Notes under the pieces: generated by a model | Databases searched by the model: none | What the model saw: the letters and a program-made list of their open reading frames with translations, nothing else | What the model was told of the DNA's origin: nothing | Translations under genes and position numbers: made by a program | Shown here: piece after piece, positions 11,260-24,359 of the stretch | Numbering within the stretch: the first letter of the stretch is position 1 | Layout of the letters: each line of letters starts with the position of its first letter | NCBI GenBank assembly: GCA_004380135.1 | Contig: QXCR01000066.1 | Location: 62,001-126,000 of the forward strand | Reading direction: 5' to 3' | Origin: Stemphylium vesicarium | Taxonomy: Eukaryota; Ascomycota; Dothideomycetes; Pleosporales; Pleosporaceae | Length of the DNA stretch: 64,000 nucleotides

Positions 11260-14200
11260 CTACATACGCATACTCTCCGCAATAACCTTATACTCCTTCC
11301 TCTTCTTCTGCATGCCCCTCCCCCCAAACCGAACCTTGGCCACGCCAATCCACTTGCTCAGGCCGGGGAAAAGAATCCTTTCACACAGATACGCCATGGC
11401 GAAATTGCCCAAGCCCAGCGCAAGGATAAAGACCTTAAACGGGGTATCCAAAAACGTGAGTTCCATGGCGTGCATAACCCACTGCGCGGGGTCAAACAGC
11501 ATATACAGCGTAATAGCCAGGGTAACAAAGATGGTGGTGATAAAGGGCAGGTTGCGGGACATGGGTTCGCGGTAAGGTTTGCCCACACTAAGGACGACAG
11601 CAGACAAGATATACTGGAAGCAGCTGGTAAGAAACAACGCCGTGTTCTGCGAATTGAGGCTGTTGCTATGGTTCCTGTCGACGACGGGGGGCAGGTACCA
11701 TTCCTGCTTCTGGACCTGGTGGAACGCGAGGTACTGGACCAGGATACAAAGCACCATCTGGCCGAGAAGCGGCGTCAGGACTTTTCGTGACACGAGGTTG
11801 GCCGTGGGGCGTTTGCGGCTGAGGATCGGGTACGCGCCGGACCAGCCCATGAAGATTGCAATGGGCAGGATGAGGAGCAGGTCGATGAAGAGGAATTGGA
11901 AGTCGCCCAGGTTGCTGGCGCTGGCGTAGAGGAAGGATACGCTGCAGAATTGGATCGCGCTGTAGAGGCTCATGTACTTGAAGCAGCTGAAGCTTGTTAC
12001 GAGGGCCGCGCGGCCTTCTTTGATGACTTGGGGCACGCAGCTGATGTCGAATTGGCGGGAGGTGAAGGGTGCGGCGACTGAGGCTTCGGCTTCTGAGAGG
12101 GAAATGCCTACGTCGGCGGCTTTGAGGGCGCCGCAGTCGTTGGCGCCGTCGCCGCAGAAACCGACGCAGTAGTCGATGGATTGCAGTTTTTCTACTAGTT
12201 CGTGCTTCTCGTCGGGAGACATGCGGGCAAAGACTTGGCCGCAGACGAGCATCTCGCGGAGAACGGATTCCGAGGCAAAATCGACGATCCAGCGGAAGAC
12301 ATCGCCACTTACAGCGAGGCTGTAGTTACGGAGGTTAGAGATATCATAGGGGAGGGAGACGTCAGCTTCAGGTGGCGGAGGCAGAGGCTTGAGAGTATTA
12401 TCATCGAGCTTGAAGACTGGGTCATCAACACTTTCCCAGGTAAGCTTGGACAGTGCAGTACGGGAGTCGCCTTCTTCGAAATGGGGAACGAAGCAATGAG
12501 CTGTCTTGTTGATGAGACCGCATTCGCGAGCAACACTGATGGCAGTCAGGATGTTGTCACCAGTGCACATGACCTTGCGGATGTTTGCGCGCTCGAGCTC
12601 TTCAATGACTGGGGCAGTGCTGTCCTTGAGCTTGTTCTCAAAGATGATGAAACCCACAAAGTCAAGGTCGCTTTCGGCTTCTTCTCTCTTCATCTTCTGA
12701 GTCTTGAGCCAGTTCAGCTTTGGGATCGTCTTGGTAGCGCAAGCAATGACACGGAAACCACGGTGCGTGTAAAAGGCGAGGAGCTCCTCGTAGTCGGTAG
12801 GAAAGCTTCCGGGACGGCAGATCTCTTTCATGACTTCTGGTGCGCCCTTGACGTAGACCTGTCCGCTCTTTGATCCGAATTGACGTACGATGACACTTGC
12901 CCTGCGGAGTTGCGACACAAACTCAAATGATTTAATCACACCAAGTTCGACTTGTTTTCGGTTGGCCTCGTCGTCAACATCGTCAACGTCGTATTCGCGA
13001 CCGGGTGGGGGACGAGCAACAGACGGTGACAGCTTCTGTTCGGGATCGTCATCGGAACCACCATTCTGCTCACCTTCTTCGTAGCTCCACCCAGTAAAGT
13101 CAAACATCTTGACGTCGAGTGGGTCGCCAACAAGCTCATCGTCAATCTTACGTAGTGAGTGACAAGTAGCCATGGTGTAGAGAATAGTCTTGTGTGCGAG
13201 GTACTCGACAGTTGGATCGCGGTCATGCTGAGACGCAGGTAGGATATCGTAGGAGTCTGGAAGGAGCTCGCTGAACCGATTTCTCGGTCGCTCGACTACA
13301 CGAACTCCCAATACGTCCAGACCTTCTTCAGTGAGTGTGCCGGTCTTGTCGAAGCAGACAACATCAAGCTTGCCACCAACGTTGACTCGCTGGGGGCTGA
13401 TGCAGAAGATTTGCTTTTGCTTTAACCGCGACAGTGCGAAGCTGGTGCCGATGGTGAGGGTGGCGGGAAGCGCAGGAGGAACGACAATAGTGATCAGGTC
13501 CAGAGCGCGCACAACGATCAAATGCCATGCAAGTCCAAGATGTACAAAGTTGATGAACGACGCGACGAAACCAATCATGGCAATAAAAGCCATGACGGAA
13601 ATGTACCGGAAAGAGTCGCGGTAGAACTTGAAGCCAGAGGGTTTCGGGAAGAGCATCGATCGGACCAGCGCACCCTTGGTGGTGTTGAAACCGGTGCGAA
13701 CAACCATGGCCAATGCAGCAGCCTCGTCGTCGACGTGGTCCTCGTGCGGCCTGCGAGCGCGGATAATCTTGGTTCCGCTGAACAACATGTGGCGCGCGAC
13801 TTCAGGGTGTACTGCTGAAGCGCTGAGGTCCAGCATATCCAGGGAATGGTTCGAGACGGGAATCTTGGAAACGGGGATCGACTCGCCAGTCAGCATACTC
13901 TCATTGACGATGCAGTCTCCAGAAAGCAGCAGACTGTCGCAGGGGAATTGAGTAAGCGAGGGATCCGTGACTTCGTAGACGTCTCCAGGGACAAGCTCGG
14001 CGGAATCAACGTGGGTCCAGAAGCCGCTGCGCAAAACGCGTACGTCGCACTCGAACTTGGAGACTTCGCGCAGTCGCTTCATAGAGGCCTTGGTTTCGAT
14101 CAGTGTGGTGACGATGCTGACTGCAGAGATGATGAAGATGGCGCATGCGTAGTAGTAGTACTCGTCGAGGGACCAGAGGATCAAACTGGCAATCTGGAAG

Positions 14201-15412
14201 ACGTAAAAGGGATGAAAGACTTCATCAACCAGGAGCTGGCCAATGGTCTTTTCAGCAATGTCAATCACGTTCTTGCCAAAGACCAGCTCGCGATAGTCGC
14301 GTTCGTCGTTATCGAGACCCTCGCGGAGAGCCGCGACTTCGGTCCAACTAGGATCCTTCCAGGTATTGGCCAGTACGAATTTGTCCTTGATAGGGTGGTA
14401 TACGAAGCGAATGTAGCGGTAGTCCAAGCACCTTAGCTCTCCAATGAGTGGATCATCCTCCTCATCCCATTCTCTCGGCCGGCCCTTTTCAGGGTCTCCG
14501 AAGACGGTGGACAACGAGCGTCCGTACGTCTGGCGGTTGACGTGCTGCACCGCAAACTCTCCCCATTGATTCTCGGTGACAATCCAGTCGCAATCTTTCA
14601 GTGGGGACGACTTCCCGACTATCGCGACCCTCCACCGTGGTAGCCACCTAAACATGAGCCAGGCGAGGCCCAGTGTCGCAGCGCACAGCAGCGCATAGAG
14701 TGTGTATCCGAAAGGCGATGTCTTGAAGCCCGCGATGACAATGGTAAGGTCTTCGGTCATGATGTAGATCTTCTGGTTCGATCTGCGCCCTCTCCAATCG
14801 ATGCCGGAGCCTGCGCTGCCCGTCGACGAATGTCTCCTCAACAACGGCCTCTCGGAAGACTTTCTGCTACCGCCACTCGACTTTCTGCGCGACGGCGACG
14901 GGGACTGCGACGACTGCGACGATATGCCAGCCTCGAGGTCCTCAAGATCCTGCACAGTGTACCCATTGTACGCGCTCTCTTCATCCTCCAGAATCGCGCT
15001 ATCCTCGTCCTCGGTACCCTCACCTGAATCCTGCTCCTCGTCATAGAATGCGAAACTCGTCAAGCTCGCGCTCGAATCGGCGCGCGACCGGCGGTGGCGG
15101 AATCCGGAGACGCTCGTGGGGACGCTTTCGCTCATGGGACCGGAGAAGACCTGGATTTTTGGCGTCAGCTGCTGGCCAGGCTTCCTACCACGAGGATTGT
15201 ACGAGGGGCGGGGAGGAGGCATGGGCCCGAGTTCGTATACCTCATCTTGCGCCATTTCGACATCTTCCATGAAGCTTGCCCTGCGCCGTCTATTAGTCGC
15301 ATGTTGCCGTGAGTAGGCTGTCGCGCACATACTCGCTGATATGGGAGCCGCGGCGGTACATGCCGCTTGTTCGCCGAGGCCGCCGCCTCTCTGGGCTCTC
15401 GTTGTCTGCCAT
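11260..15412 (-). CDS. YPK9: P5B-type cation-transporting ATPase (YPK9/ATP13A2-like)
   Basis: A short first exon (15412-15333, ATG followed by MADNESPERRRPRR) is joined to one long exon (15280-11260) across a 52-bp intron (GTATGT..CAG), giving 1366 residues. P-type ATPase hallmarks are visible. TGES (actuator) is near residue 492, PPALP in TM4 near 629, the phosphorylated Asp in DKTGTLT near 671, and the hinge GDGAND near 1072. PPALP rather than PPELP marks the P5B branch: vacuolar/lysosomal pumps such as yeast Ypk9 and human ATP13A2, linked to heavy-metal tolerance and polyamine export. The first ~180 residues are Arg/Ser-rich and acidic and lie before the first membrane segments. The family's usual length (1200-1470) fits. 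An AATAG site 9 nt upstream is an alternative acceptor. Confidence 0.92.
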
Positions 15413-16129
15413 GGTACTGTGTGAAGATTATGTGGAATTGGCTACCGGGCCATGGTGGATGTTGGAGAAACACGATGTTTTCTGGACGCGTTTTGGTTGG
15501 GTTGAGATAGGCCGTGCTTAGCTATGACGAAACACGGACTTTCGCTAGTCAGGGCTGGACTACCAGTACGTTCCCGACATCAACGACCATCTGGAAAACG
15601 AAATCATGGAAAGACCGACACAATATCATCGAGTTTGGCGACTGGTAATACTGTTCGTCCTCGCACAGCTACGAACGCCAATAATCGGTTAGTACTGTCG
15701 CTCAGCCTAGGGAAGCATCCACCGACACGTGAGAGTCAGACAACTACACATATCACTTTTTTTCACATCACATCTACGGGTTCTCATGTTTATGATGGAT
15801 TAGATTTCATGTGGAAGGACCTAATACTAGCCTTGTTCCTACCCATGGCCGAGCTACAGTTGGCGACTACATGCAAATACCCTGTAAGTCTAACGTGCAG
15901 TGATAAAATACGTCCAGACAAATACGGTAGATACAAAGACTCATTCATCCATCCATTTTTTTTAGCGACACACCACGTCTGGTTAGCGCCTTTGACTACA
16001 GACTCCCGTCTGGCTCTTCTTGTCTACGCTCGTCATAGAGAGCTTTATTAAGCCTAGAGAAAATCAAGTTCGCTAGAGCCAGGCAACTACATCGATAATT
16101 CCGGGCTCTCCAACTTCCCCATCGCATCC
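15413..16129. other. Intergenic, upstream of YPK9-like gene
   Basis: Promoter side of the minus-strand ATPase gene. An open frame at 15524-16051 is low-complexity and unsupported. No other feature is seen. Confidence 0.5.
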
Positions 16130-17327
16130 ATGTCACCACCTGAGATGTCTTTCACGCTGGCGTATGTACAAATTTCCAACGCAGTCATCGGCCAGCTGCT
16201 CAATAGCCTCCTCCTTCACCCACGCGTACTGCTTGACCACTTCCGTTCGTCCCAACCCCTCATCCTGCAGAATATACCTGCCCTAGACATCAGTCCAGTC
16301 TCTCATTTTTTTTCAAAAGCCCTGTCAATAGCATGCGCGATAGGGCCATGTATGAGGCCGTATTTTCTTCGCTCCCTGGACAGATCTTTGGAGTATGACT
16401 CTCCGCGACGTGAAAAGAAAACTAATCTTTTGAGATCAGCATCCTCGGGTTTGAGGTACCAGATTTTGACTGCTTCGAAATGCGCCACCGGAACATGGAC
16501 CTCCATGGTTCTGCTGTCGGCAACAGGACAGGGGTCGTTGATCAGGCGGGAGCGGTGACGAGCTACCCATGGCTGGGGAGTGAAGTAGAGACCGCCTCCG
16601 CGGGCGAAATCTGTCGGACCATAGGTCTGAAGGTGACAGGGATGGAGCGAGCCATCTGCAGGAAGCAACCTGTTGATTTGATGAATTTGATTCTTTTGAA
16701 GAGGGCAATATGGCCATCTGGTAGCGGGGGAACGCGATCACCCCTCAAGTGAACAGAGCCTGGCTGTGCGCCGAGTTCAACAAGGATTGTCGTGGCCATG
16801 TGTTTCAAAGCGTCGAAGTTGGTCTGCATAATTTCCTCAATCCAGTGTGATAGCGGCTGAATGTAGCGTATCTTGTCATGACTGGGATCCATGATGGCTT
16901 GCTGGATGTCGTTGTTGATGCCAGCATCTCTCATAATTCTGATCAAGTCATCGCTCGAATCTTGTCCATTTATAAAGCTTGCCATGCTATATTCGATTGC
17001 CCATTTCTCAATGCCAATATTAATTGTGTAGAGATGTTCTCGCTGTGTTTTGTCCTGGTAGAGCTCTTGAGCTTTTGCGGTTGTGAAGCCTACAAATTCC
17101 AGAGTTTGTTCAGAGCCATACACCGTAGGAACGGTAATGTAGCGAGCTGCAACCGATACGGCGGAAGAATACAATGTGCCTTGGTATGCGTCAGGCGAGT
17201 TTCTGCTTAGAAGATCGAGAGGAACTTTTCTGGAGCCATCCTTTGCATCAGTGATGAGGGATGGGTCCTTGGCGCGGATTAGGCTGATGTTGGACTCCGG
17301 GAGGAGAGGTTCTGAGAAGTCTTCCAT
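16130..17327 (-). pseudogene. Hypothetical protein gene with two frame breaks and a TAG
   Basis: The start ATG is at 17327. Frame 1 runs to about 16697 (...LPDGHIALFK). A one-base loss in an A run moves it to a second frame (KNQIHQINRLLPADG.. GGGLYFTPQPWVARH.. AHAIDRAFEKK). A second loss in an A8 run (16306-16313) restores a third frame that reads MRDWTDV, TAG (16283-16285), GRYILQDEGLGRTEVV and ends with a stop near 16130. All segments look protein-coding and connect sensibly, so this is one ancestral gene of ~400 residues. The LYFTPQPWVA section resembles a recurrent fungal hypothetical family, but no function can be given. Homopolymer sequencing error could explain the shifts, not the TAG. 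Confidence 0.55.
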
Positions 17328-20300
17328 CTTTGCTAGTGCTTAGCAGGTAGGCGTGGGCATGAAGGTGCTTGCGGTAGTGGCAATGACGTCGAAACTCGTG
17401 GAAGCAAGGAAGCTACAAGCAAGTCCAGCAGCACCTTCAGATTCCGTAAAATGTATTGAAGGAAAGCCCGTTTAGCTTTATATCCTTCTCAGTACCAAGG
17501 TTGAGTTGACATACCATCTCATCTCCATTCCTACCCATTTCAACCTCTCACTCCTTACTTTTCGAACGCTCTTCGAGCTTTTCCCCATTCTCGCAACATC
17601 TACATCGGAGTCATCACCCAGCAGCACCTGCCCTCATCTAAGTGTACGCACCAATGAATCGGCAACCATTGCAGATCTTCACTTTTGAATGGCGGAATGC
17701 TCGCGATACTCATTGCTGCCTGTTCTAACCGTTGGATATACCGGACAACGGCATGGGGTTTGTGAGTATCATCGACGATCGTCTTGTGAGATTAAAGGCG
17801 CCGGCGGATGGTACCAGTTTGACTGTTCCCCCTAACCACGGGATCGAGGAGCATACAGCGCGGGAAAAAAAAGGTTACGAGCGAGCTAGATAGGCGGCTA
17901 CCAAGGTACATACTGCGCTGACCAGCATTGTCACATGGAAGCACACTACTGCATTTGCAGATTGCAAATTCCTCTTGTACCCAACGGGTACATCGCATAG
18001 AATCAACCTAGCCAGGTTGCGATGTAGTTGCCAAGCTACTCTTTGAAACGGAACTCGTGTGTGCGAAATCAATCTTGAATATGGGGTTCCCGTTTGAGTG
18101 AGTTCCTGCATGACGGATAGCGGTAACGCGTCACCCAGGGATGGGCTAGACAAATACCATGGCGGCCTCTTCAAGTTTAAAACGAGTGACTCAACAACGC
18201 CTTTCGCAAAAACCGTCGGTATTGACTGCAGAGATACAGCAGTGAAGTCACGGAACTACGCACAATCACCACAACTAAAATGGGTTCGCAAACATCATTA
18301 AGCCGTGCCTTCCCCATACATAACAGCAAGCTCTACATCCAGTGTAGCGCTGCCACAGATTCCACCCGTGCACATCCCGCGCACAAGGCGTGAAGAAACG
18401 AAAAACGGGCTGTAAAAGCAAACCCCCTTCCTACGCCAGTCTTCTGTGGCAAGAAGATAAAGCTAGCGCTCATTACACACTTCAAAGAGGGCGTTTTTAT
18501 CTTTACCTGTGCAAAAAAAAACCCCCCTACCACGAAACCTCAATTACGTTGCAAGTGTTCCACCTAGCTTCGTAAGCTTTGAGTGCTAGCCTACAAGCTA
18601 CCTTGCGCGGCTTGCGGGTAAGTCGGCAATTGGAGTTGTTTCAACGGGATGTTGGGGGGGCGTGCGCGTTATTTTCTGATTGTTGTCAAGCCACAGAGCG
18701 TGTGGCTAATGCAGGATTGCAGGACAGCTGCAGCACTGGAGGAGACCACGTACCGAAATGGGCATGCAAGCGAACGGAGAACCAAAAAGCTTATGACACC
18801 TATAGGAAACCTACCCTGAGTCTTTGGTCCTAAGCCTGACTTTCAACAAGGAGACCGGATATTTCCATGGCGAAGAGGAGGTGCGATTCTTTTGCCTGGA
18901 CTAACAATGTTCATGGAAGGCGATTGCTAGTGAAACCCTCATACTCACGGTGGGAAACAGAAGACCGGGCCATGCGCATGGAATCAAGTGGACATGTTTT
19001 GGATACTCTAGTCCCAGATGTGTAGCATACGCGGCCAAAACATGAATCGACGGCTAAAGTGAACTTCACAGTGTGCTGGTCACTGTACGGTTGAACGATA
19101 TAATGCCGATGATGCTTCAGTATTAAACTTCGCGATGTGAGAAGGGTAATGCTCGATACCGTTTGTGCTGCAGATGGATTAGTCGCAAAAAGACCCAACG
19201 TAACCCTGTGATTACCATTGTACGCCAAACCCGGGTCTAGGTCGCGGAGACATTGCTGCTTGAGGAGCGCACCGTCAAAAATGTCGTGGGGTTTCAGGTG
19301 GTGTTTACTTGTGTGACTGTTCCCGATTCTATAAGCACCCAGACAATGCTCCCGTAGGTACAGCAGACGCACAGAGGCTCGGGGCATGAAACTGTTGAGG
19401 CCTGGCCTGGTAAAAGGGTGTGTTTTGACACCGAGACAAATACAAGGTGACATCTCATAGGGCTAATTCTGGTATGCGCCGCACAAGAAACAAGCAGCGG
19501 GATGCTGTGGGCTACCGTCCGACGGCGTGGAGGAGCATTGACTGATATGGCTGGGCCCTGATGGGTATAACGCGAGTAGTCTCAGTCTCTTGCTTTTGAC
19601 ACATTGGTGACATCCGTTCGGATAGCCACTGTTCAAATGGCAGGCACGCCCTCTAACTTGGGGGTTACCATTGTAGCGGGCTGCGGTACTTCTGCATCGA
19701 CCCGAGTAAACACACGAGACTGGTGTGCTGAACCATCACGATGCAACCATGATGCTCGGTTGTAGCATGATCCGATCAATCATGACAGCTGCGAAAACGC
19801 ACCATGAACACTCTGGCCGATGTCGGTAGCCAAACAAAGGCGGCGGTGCGACGGTTGCGCGCCCACGGTTGCTTCATTTATACCGCGTGAGGCAAATTCG
19901 TGGTGCGCAATGGCGTGCTGGTAGAGGGCGAAATCTCCGAGCGTTCAACCGCATATTGGGCTCGCCCACATATCTCGTCGAGACTAGCCGTGGGTGTAAC
20001 ATGGCTTGGTACTCCACAAGGCTGAGGTGCATATGCGTATCTTGCTCGAAGTTTGACGGGAGCACACATCGGCCTCTTGCGATGATCTTGCGGCTAAGTT
20101 TAGTGGGCGAATGATGGATCGCAACTGCTTGAGTCGACGTCCTGGATAGTCATTCGTGGAGAGCGGCCCGCCACCAGATCTGAGACAGAGCGGGAGGCTT
20201 GGTGGCACAAAGTCGTTGTGCACCGGTATGGCGCCCTGATTGATCAACTACCATTTCTCAACACTAGTACTTTTTCTCTGTTATCGGCGATTGCGGGTAC

Positions 20301-21655
20301 AATCGAAAGCGAGACGTGCCATCTGGGTCCAAAAATGAAAGGGAAGGCTTGTAGTGTACAGAGGTTCTGGTCCAACAGTGGAAGTGGTAGCGGGTCTCGG
20401 TGTTTCTTCTGACGGTTCCGCAGTTGTCTGAAGCGGTTGGTAGCATGGTCCTGGGAAGGCTTCAGTCACATGATGGGAGCCAATAGGATGGGTCGCAATT
20501 CCGGGCGCGCGAAACGAGGATGCATGTTGACGTATGAGCGGCGAGTCGGGCATCGATGGAGGCGTAGCTCGCCTGCTAGCTTACCCACACAGCAAACGCC
20601 GAAATGCAAAAACTGTGGTGATTGTTTCAGCCGCGCTCCATGTGAGCGTGCTGCAGGTGCAGTTTGTACAGAGCATGCGTGAGGGTGGCTTCCGTTCATC
20701 TTGGAGAGGTAACTTTTGGCGGCACTGTAGACATGTTGCGGGCGCGATTTGCACGTGCCTTGCAGCACCAAGTGCGGGAAAGGCGAGGAGGGGAAACACA
20801 AGCGTCATGAATAGCCTGCAACGATGTCGGTTCCTGCAAGTCTCGCCCGTTTGGGCATAAAGGTGCAGAGGGAAGTTCAGCGTGTAACCCGCACCGAGCA
20901 GTCGTTCACACCGGCCAGTGGGCCCCTGGACATGCGAACAAAGCGGTGTCGTTGAGCGAGTCCGCTTGGTGCAGCTTGCCGGTCAAGTATCCAAGCTTGC
21001 ACAGACAGTGGAGTAGGATATTCGCGAGACCAGAGAGGAATGGCTTAAAAAAAAACGCTGAGCGGCTGTGGGAGGGTATGCAGCACCAGAACACGCCATG
21101 CGTCTGGGACGCCCGGGCATTCGGCTGTAGACGAAGAGGGGCGCCAGGGCCAGGACCAGGGCGCGAGAGAACATCAGCTGGTCTACAAGTGGAGCTGCAG
21201 GCCACGAGGGCGGTGCTGGGGGGAAGCATCAGCAACAATGACGATGCAGAAGATGAGGCCACAGGCCCTGCCGCCGCCGGCGTGGATTTGCGATTGGCGA
21301 TGCAGCAGGAGGCGATGCGCTGCCATGTCATGTCGTAGACTTGGACGTGACCATGGTGCTTCGTGTGGCTTTGGACGCGTCGGCAGCATTGATTGACGGG
21401 CTGTCGTGCAAACAAAGACAAGGTTGCAGTTGCTCCAAGTGCGTGCTGCATGAAATTGCTGCCGCCGGCGCTCAAGCAGCAAGCGTCGGCAACATGGAAT
21501 TGGCTGACGTGCTGGTCCTTGACTGCTTGAGGGGGCGAGGGAGGCGAGGGAGCATTCGGTCGCTGAGTGTTGAGGCAAGGCTCGCTAAAGCGGGCACCTG
21601 GGCCCTAGATAGGGTTTTCCCTCAGGCCATGGTAACGGTCGCGTCTCCCGAGCAG

Positions 21656-21686
<31 letters not shown>

Positions 21687-21715
21687 CTACTACTGCTACC
21701 ACTACCACTACCGTT
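21656..21715. repeat. CTG/CTA trinucleotide microsatellite
   Basis: About eight CTG units degrade into CTA/CCA triplets. The tract lies in the non-coding stretch upstream of GSK-3. Confidence 0.85.
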
Positions 21716-22106
21716 GTCGCATGTCAAACAGAAGATTCATAGGCAGGCTACTCACTAATGAGCATCCACGACCTATCGTTGGACAGGTATTCAGACGTGG
21801 TACTGCCAGGTTAGTATAAACATGGCAAGCTCACGCACTGATTGGAGTGCGTCTCAGCCACGCGCCAACGAGCAAGTGGATGCAGCTTATTTCAGGCGGC
21901 ATGACGGCGTGCTGGGAAGAAATCTGATGCCTCACGTGCAGTCCGGCGTCGGCAGCTGCAGACGCAATGGTCATGATCAGTTCGGGTGGTGTGGCATGGT
22001 CAAGATGGCCCAGTATAGGTGGTAGATGACCCGTGGACGCCTGCGCTGTCGTGTGAAATGGTAAAAGGAAGGCCGCGACGGACCGCTGACGTCTGTTTCA
22101 AGACGG

Positions 22107-22135
22107 CTCCCAGCTCCCAGCTCCCAGCTCCCACT
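22107..22135. repeat. CAGCTCC heptamer tandem repeat
   Basis: Four consecutive units of a 7-bp motif lie in the upstream region of GSK-3. Confidence 0.85.
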
Positions 22136-22275
22136 GCCCAGGCCTTGCTCCGGGCTCCTTGGTCCAGCACCTGGGCAGCCTCGTGCAGTGCTCCGCGACC
22201 ATTTATCATCAGCGTCCCGCCTCTCTCCTGCAGGTCCATATTTCCTGCACCAGACTATAACTGTATGGTTCCTCG

Positions 22276-22310
22276 CGCTCAGACGCTCAGACGCTCAGAC
22301 GCTCAGACGC
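22276..22310. repeat. GCTCAGAC octamer tandem repeat
   Basis: Four consecutive 8-bp units plus a partial lie about 530 bp upstream of the GSK-3 start codon. Confidence 0.85.
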
Positions 22311-22840
22311 CCGTCCACTGGTCGCCGCGCGCTGACAAGTAGGTGAATTGCAGGCCTTCTGATCACGTTGGCACCCAATTTCGCACTAGCAGTGCCCCGC
22401 CCTTAATCCCCAGCACTGCCGTCACTCAACCCCATCGTCGCCTTTCCTCGCTCCTTCACAAGCTGCATATCCGACAAGTCAATTATCCTTCAAGCCCCTC
22501 TGCCTCGCTGACCCTCTCCCCCTCGCCCATCATCATCATTCCCCCTCCCCCCCAGCCTCAGCACCGTTGCTTCGGGGACCACCTGCGCCTGCCTGCCTGC
22601 CCTGTTCGCTAGCTCCGTCAGCCACACCACCGTCACCTGGTACTGCACAGACGGCACGCGGGACCACGCCCTCTTGACAACTCCACCTCGCGCCTACAAC
22701 CTCCAGCCCTCTTCCATCACGGCTCTCCTCGACCGCTCTCGGAATCCCTCACACACTCTGCTCAGCTCCAGCCCGCCCCACTCCCGATAGCAATCCGCGC
22801 AACGCTTGCGGACCCCCTCCCCTAAGCATATCACCAAACA

Positions 22841-24359
22841 ATGAGCCAGAACCGGCCATCGGCCTTTTCCTCTCTAAGAATGGGTGGTGAGTCCCAGGTC
22901 CCCTTTACTCCTCGCCAATTGCTGCCGTGCTCACGATTTCGCAGAAGTTATCCGCGAAAAGGTCCAGGACGGCCTGACGGGCGACTACAAAGACCTCGCA
23001 TACACGCAATGCAAGATTGTCGGCAACGGCTCCTTCGGTGTCGTCTTCCAGACGAAGCTGTCGCCCAGTGGTGAAGATGCAGCCATCAAGCGGGTACTCC
23101 AGGACAAGCGCTTCAAGGTGCGTTTTGCGCGTCACTGACCCCCTCGATTTGCGCGCTCCCGACTGACCCCCATCAGAACCGCGAACTCCAGATCATGCGC
23201 ATTGTCCGCCATCCCAACATTGTCGAGCTCAAGGCCTTCTTCTACAACAATGGCGAACGGGTATGTGTCTGCAAGCAAGCGCGACTATACATTTCGTGTA
23301 GCTAACCGTTTCAGCCACAGAAGGACGAGGTGTACCTGAACCTTGTGCTTGAGTTCGTTCCCGAGACCGTCTACCGTGCGTCGCGCTACTTCAACAAGAT
23401 GAAGTCGGTTATGCCCATTCTCGAAGTCAAGCTCTACATCTACCAGCTTTTCCGCTCGCTCGCCTACATCCATTCCCAGGGCATTTGCCATCGGGACATC
23501 AAGCCCCAGAACCTGCTGCTCGACCCGTCGACTGGTGTGCTGAAGCTGTGCGATTTCGGAAGTGCCAAGATCCTCGTAGAGAACGAGCCAAACGTATCGT
23601 ACATTTGCTCCAGGTACTACCGTGCGCCTGAGCTGATTTTTGGAGCCACAAACTACACCACCAAGATTGGTATGTAACTGCGTCAACCTTGTAAATACAG
23701 TCTACTAACTCTGCACGCAGACGTCTGGTCCACAGGTTGCGTCATGGCAGAGCTCATGCTCGGACAGCCGCTTTTCCCAGGCGAGTCGGGCATTGATCAG
23801 CTTGTAGAGATCATCAAGGTGCTGGGAACTCCCACCCGCGATCAGATCCGCACCATGAACCCCAACTACATGGAGCACAAGTTCCCGCAGATCAAGCCCC
23901 ATCCGTTCAGTAAGGTATGTTTAAGATTCTGCCTCTATTTGTGTCCTTCGTACTGACCCTTGCTCAGGTTTTCCGGAAGGCTGACCCCAATGCCATCGAT
24001 TTGATCTCCAAGTTGCTCGAATACACCCCTACACAGCGTCTTTCAGCCATTGATGCCATGGTCCACCCCTTCTTCGACGAGTTGAGAGATCCCAACACCC
24101 GCCTGCCAGACTCGCGTCACCCCAACGGGGCTACCCGCGACCTGCCTGAGCTGTACAACTTCAACCATCATGGTACGTCTTCCAATGTGCACTAGACATA
24201 CTGCAGCTAACCCATTCAGAACTTTCCATCGCCCCTCACCTCAACGCCCAGCTCGTACCGCAGCACCATCGTGCGACACTGGCTGCACGTGGCCTGGACT
24301 TCGAATCGCCGAGCTTCAAGCCATTAACCAGGGACCAGATGATAGCAAGGCTAGATTAA
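22841..24359 (+). CDS. GSK3: Glycogen synthase kinase 3 family Ser/Thr kinase
   Basis: Seven exons: 22841-22886, 22945-23117, 23177-23260, 23321-23669, 23721-23914, 23968-24172 and 24220-24359. All junctions are GT-AG and the frame is kept, giving 396 residues, the usual GSK-3 length. The glycine loop is GNGSFGVVF and the ATP lysine is in AAIKRVL. Catalytic Asp is near 160 (HRDIKPQN) and DFG near 179. The activation-loop Tyr is near 195 in SYICSRYYRAPE, the autophosphorylated Tyr typical of the family. DKRFKNREL and the C-terminal GLDFESPSFKPLTRDQM-like end also match fungal GSK-3. It should act in stress, morphogenesis and developmental signalling in cytoplasm and nucleus. The exon 4 acceptor could be six bases earlier (TTTCAG), adding Pro-Gln. 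Confidence 0.95.

Larger units (their letters stand above)
17328..22840. other. Gene-poor 5.5-kb stretch upstream of GSK-3
   Basis: No convincing gene is seen on either strand. Open frames at 18911-19453 (minus) and 21341-21742 (plus) lack family resemblance and splice structure. The last ~450 bases are a C-rich leader of the GSK-3 gene with two short tandem repeats. The size is unusual compared with the 0.4-2.2 kb spacers elsewhere in the core region, so it may hold long regulatory sequence, a non-coding RNA or an unrecognised lineage-specific gene. Confidence 0.5.

Noticed and set aside
12202..12873. 223-codon frame antisense to the P5B ATPase gene
   Set aside because: Shadow of the strongly supported minus-strand ATPase coding sequence.
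15524..16051. 175-codon plus-strand frame
   Set aside because: Low-complexity Ser/Thr content, no start context or family match; sits in the promoter side of the ATPase gene.
18911..19453. 180-codon minus-strand frame in the gene-poor stretch
   Set aside because: No domain, no splice structure, and composition like translated non-coding DNA.
21341..21742. 133-codon plus-strand frame ending in an Ala/Thr run
   Set aside because: The Ala/Thr end is a translated microsatellite and the rest has no family resemblance.
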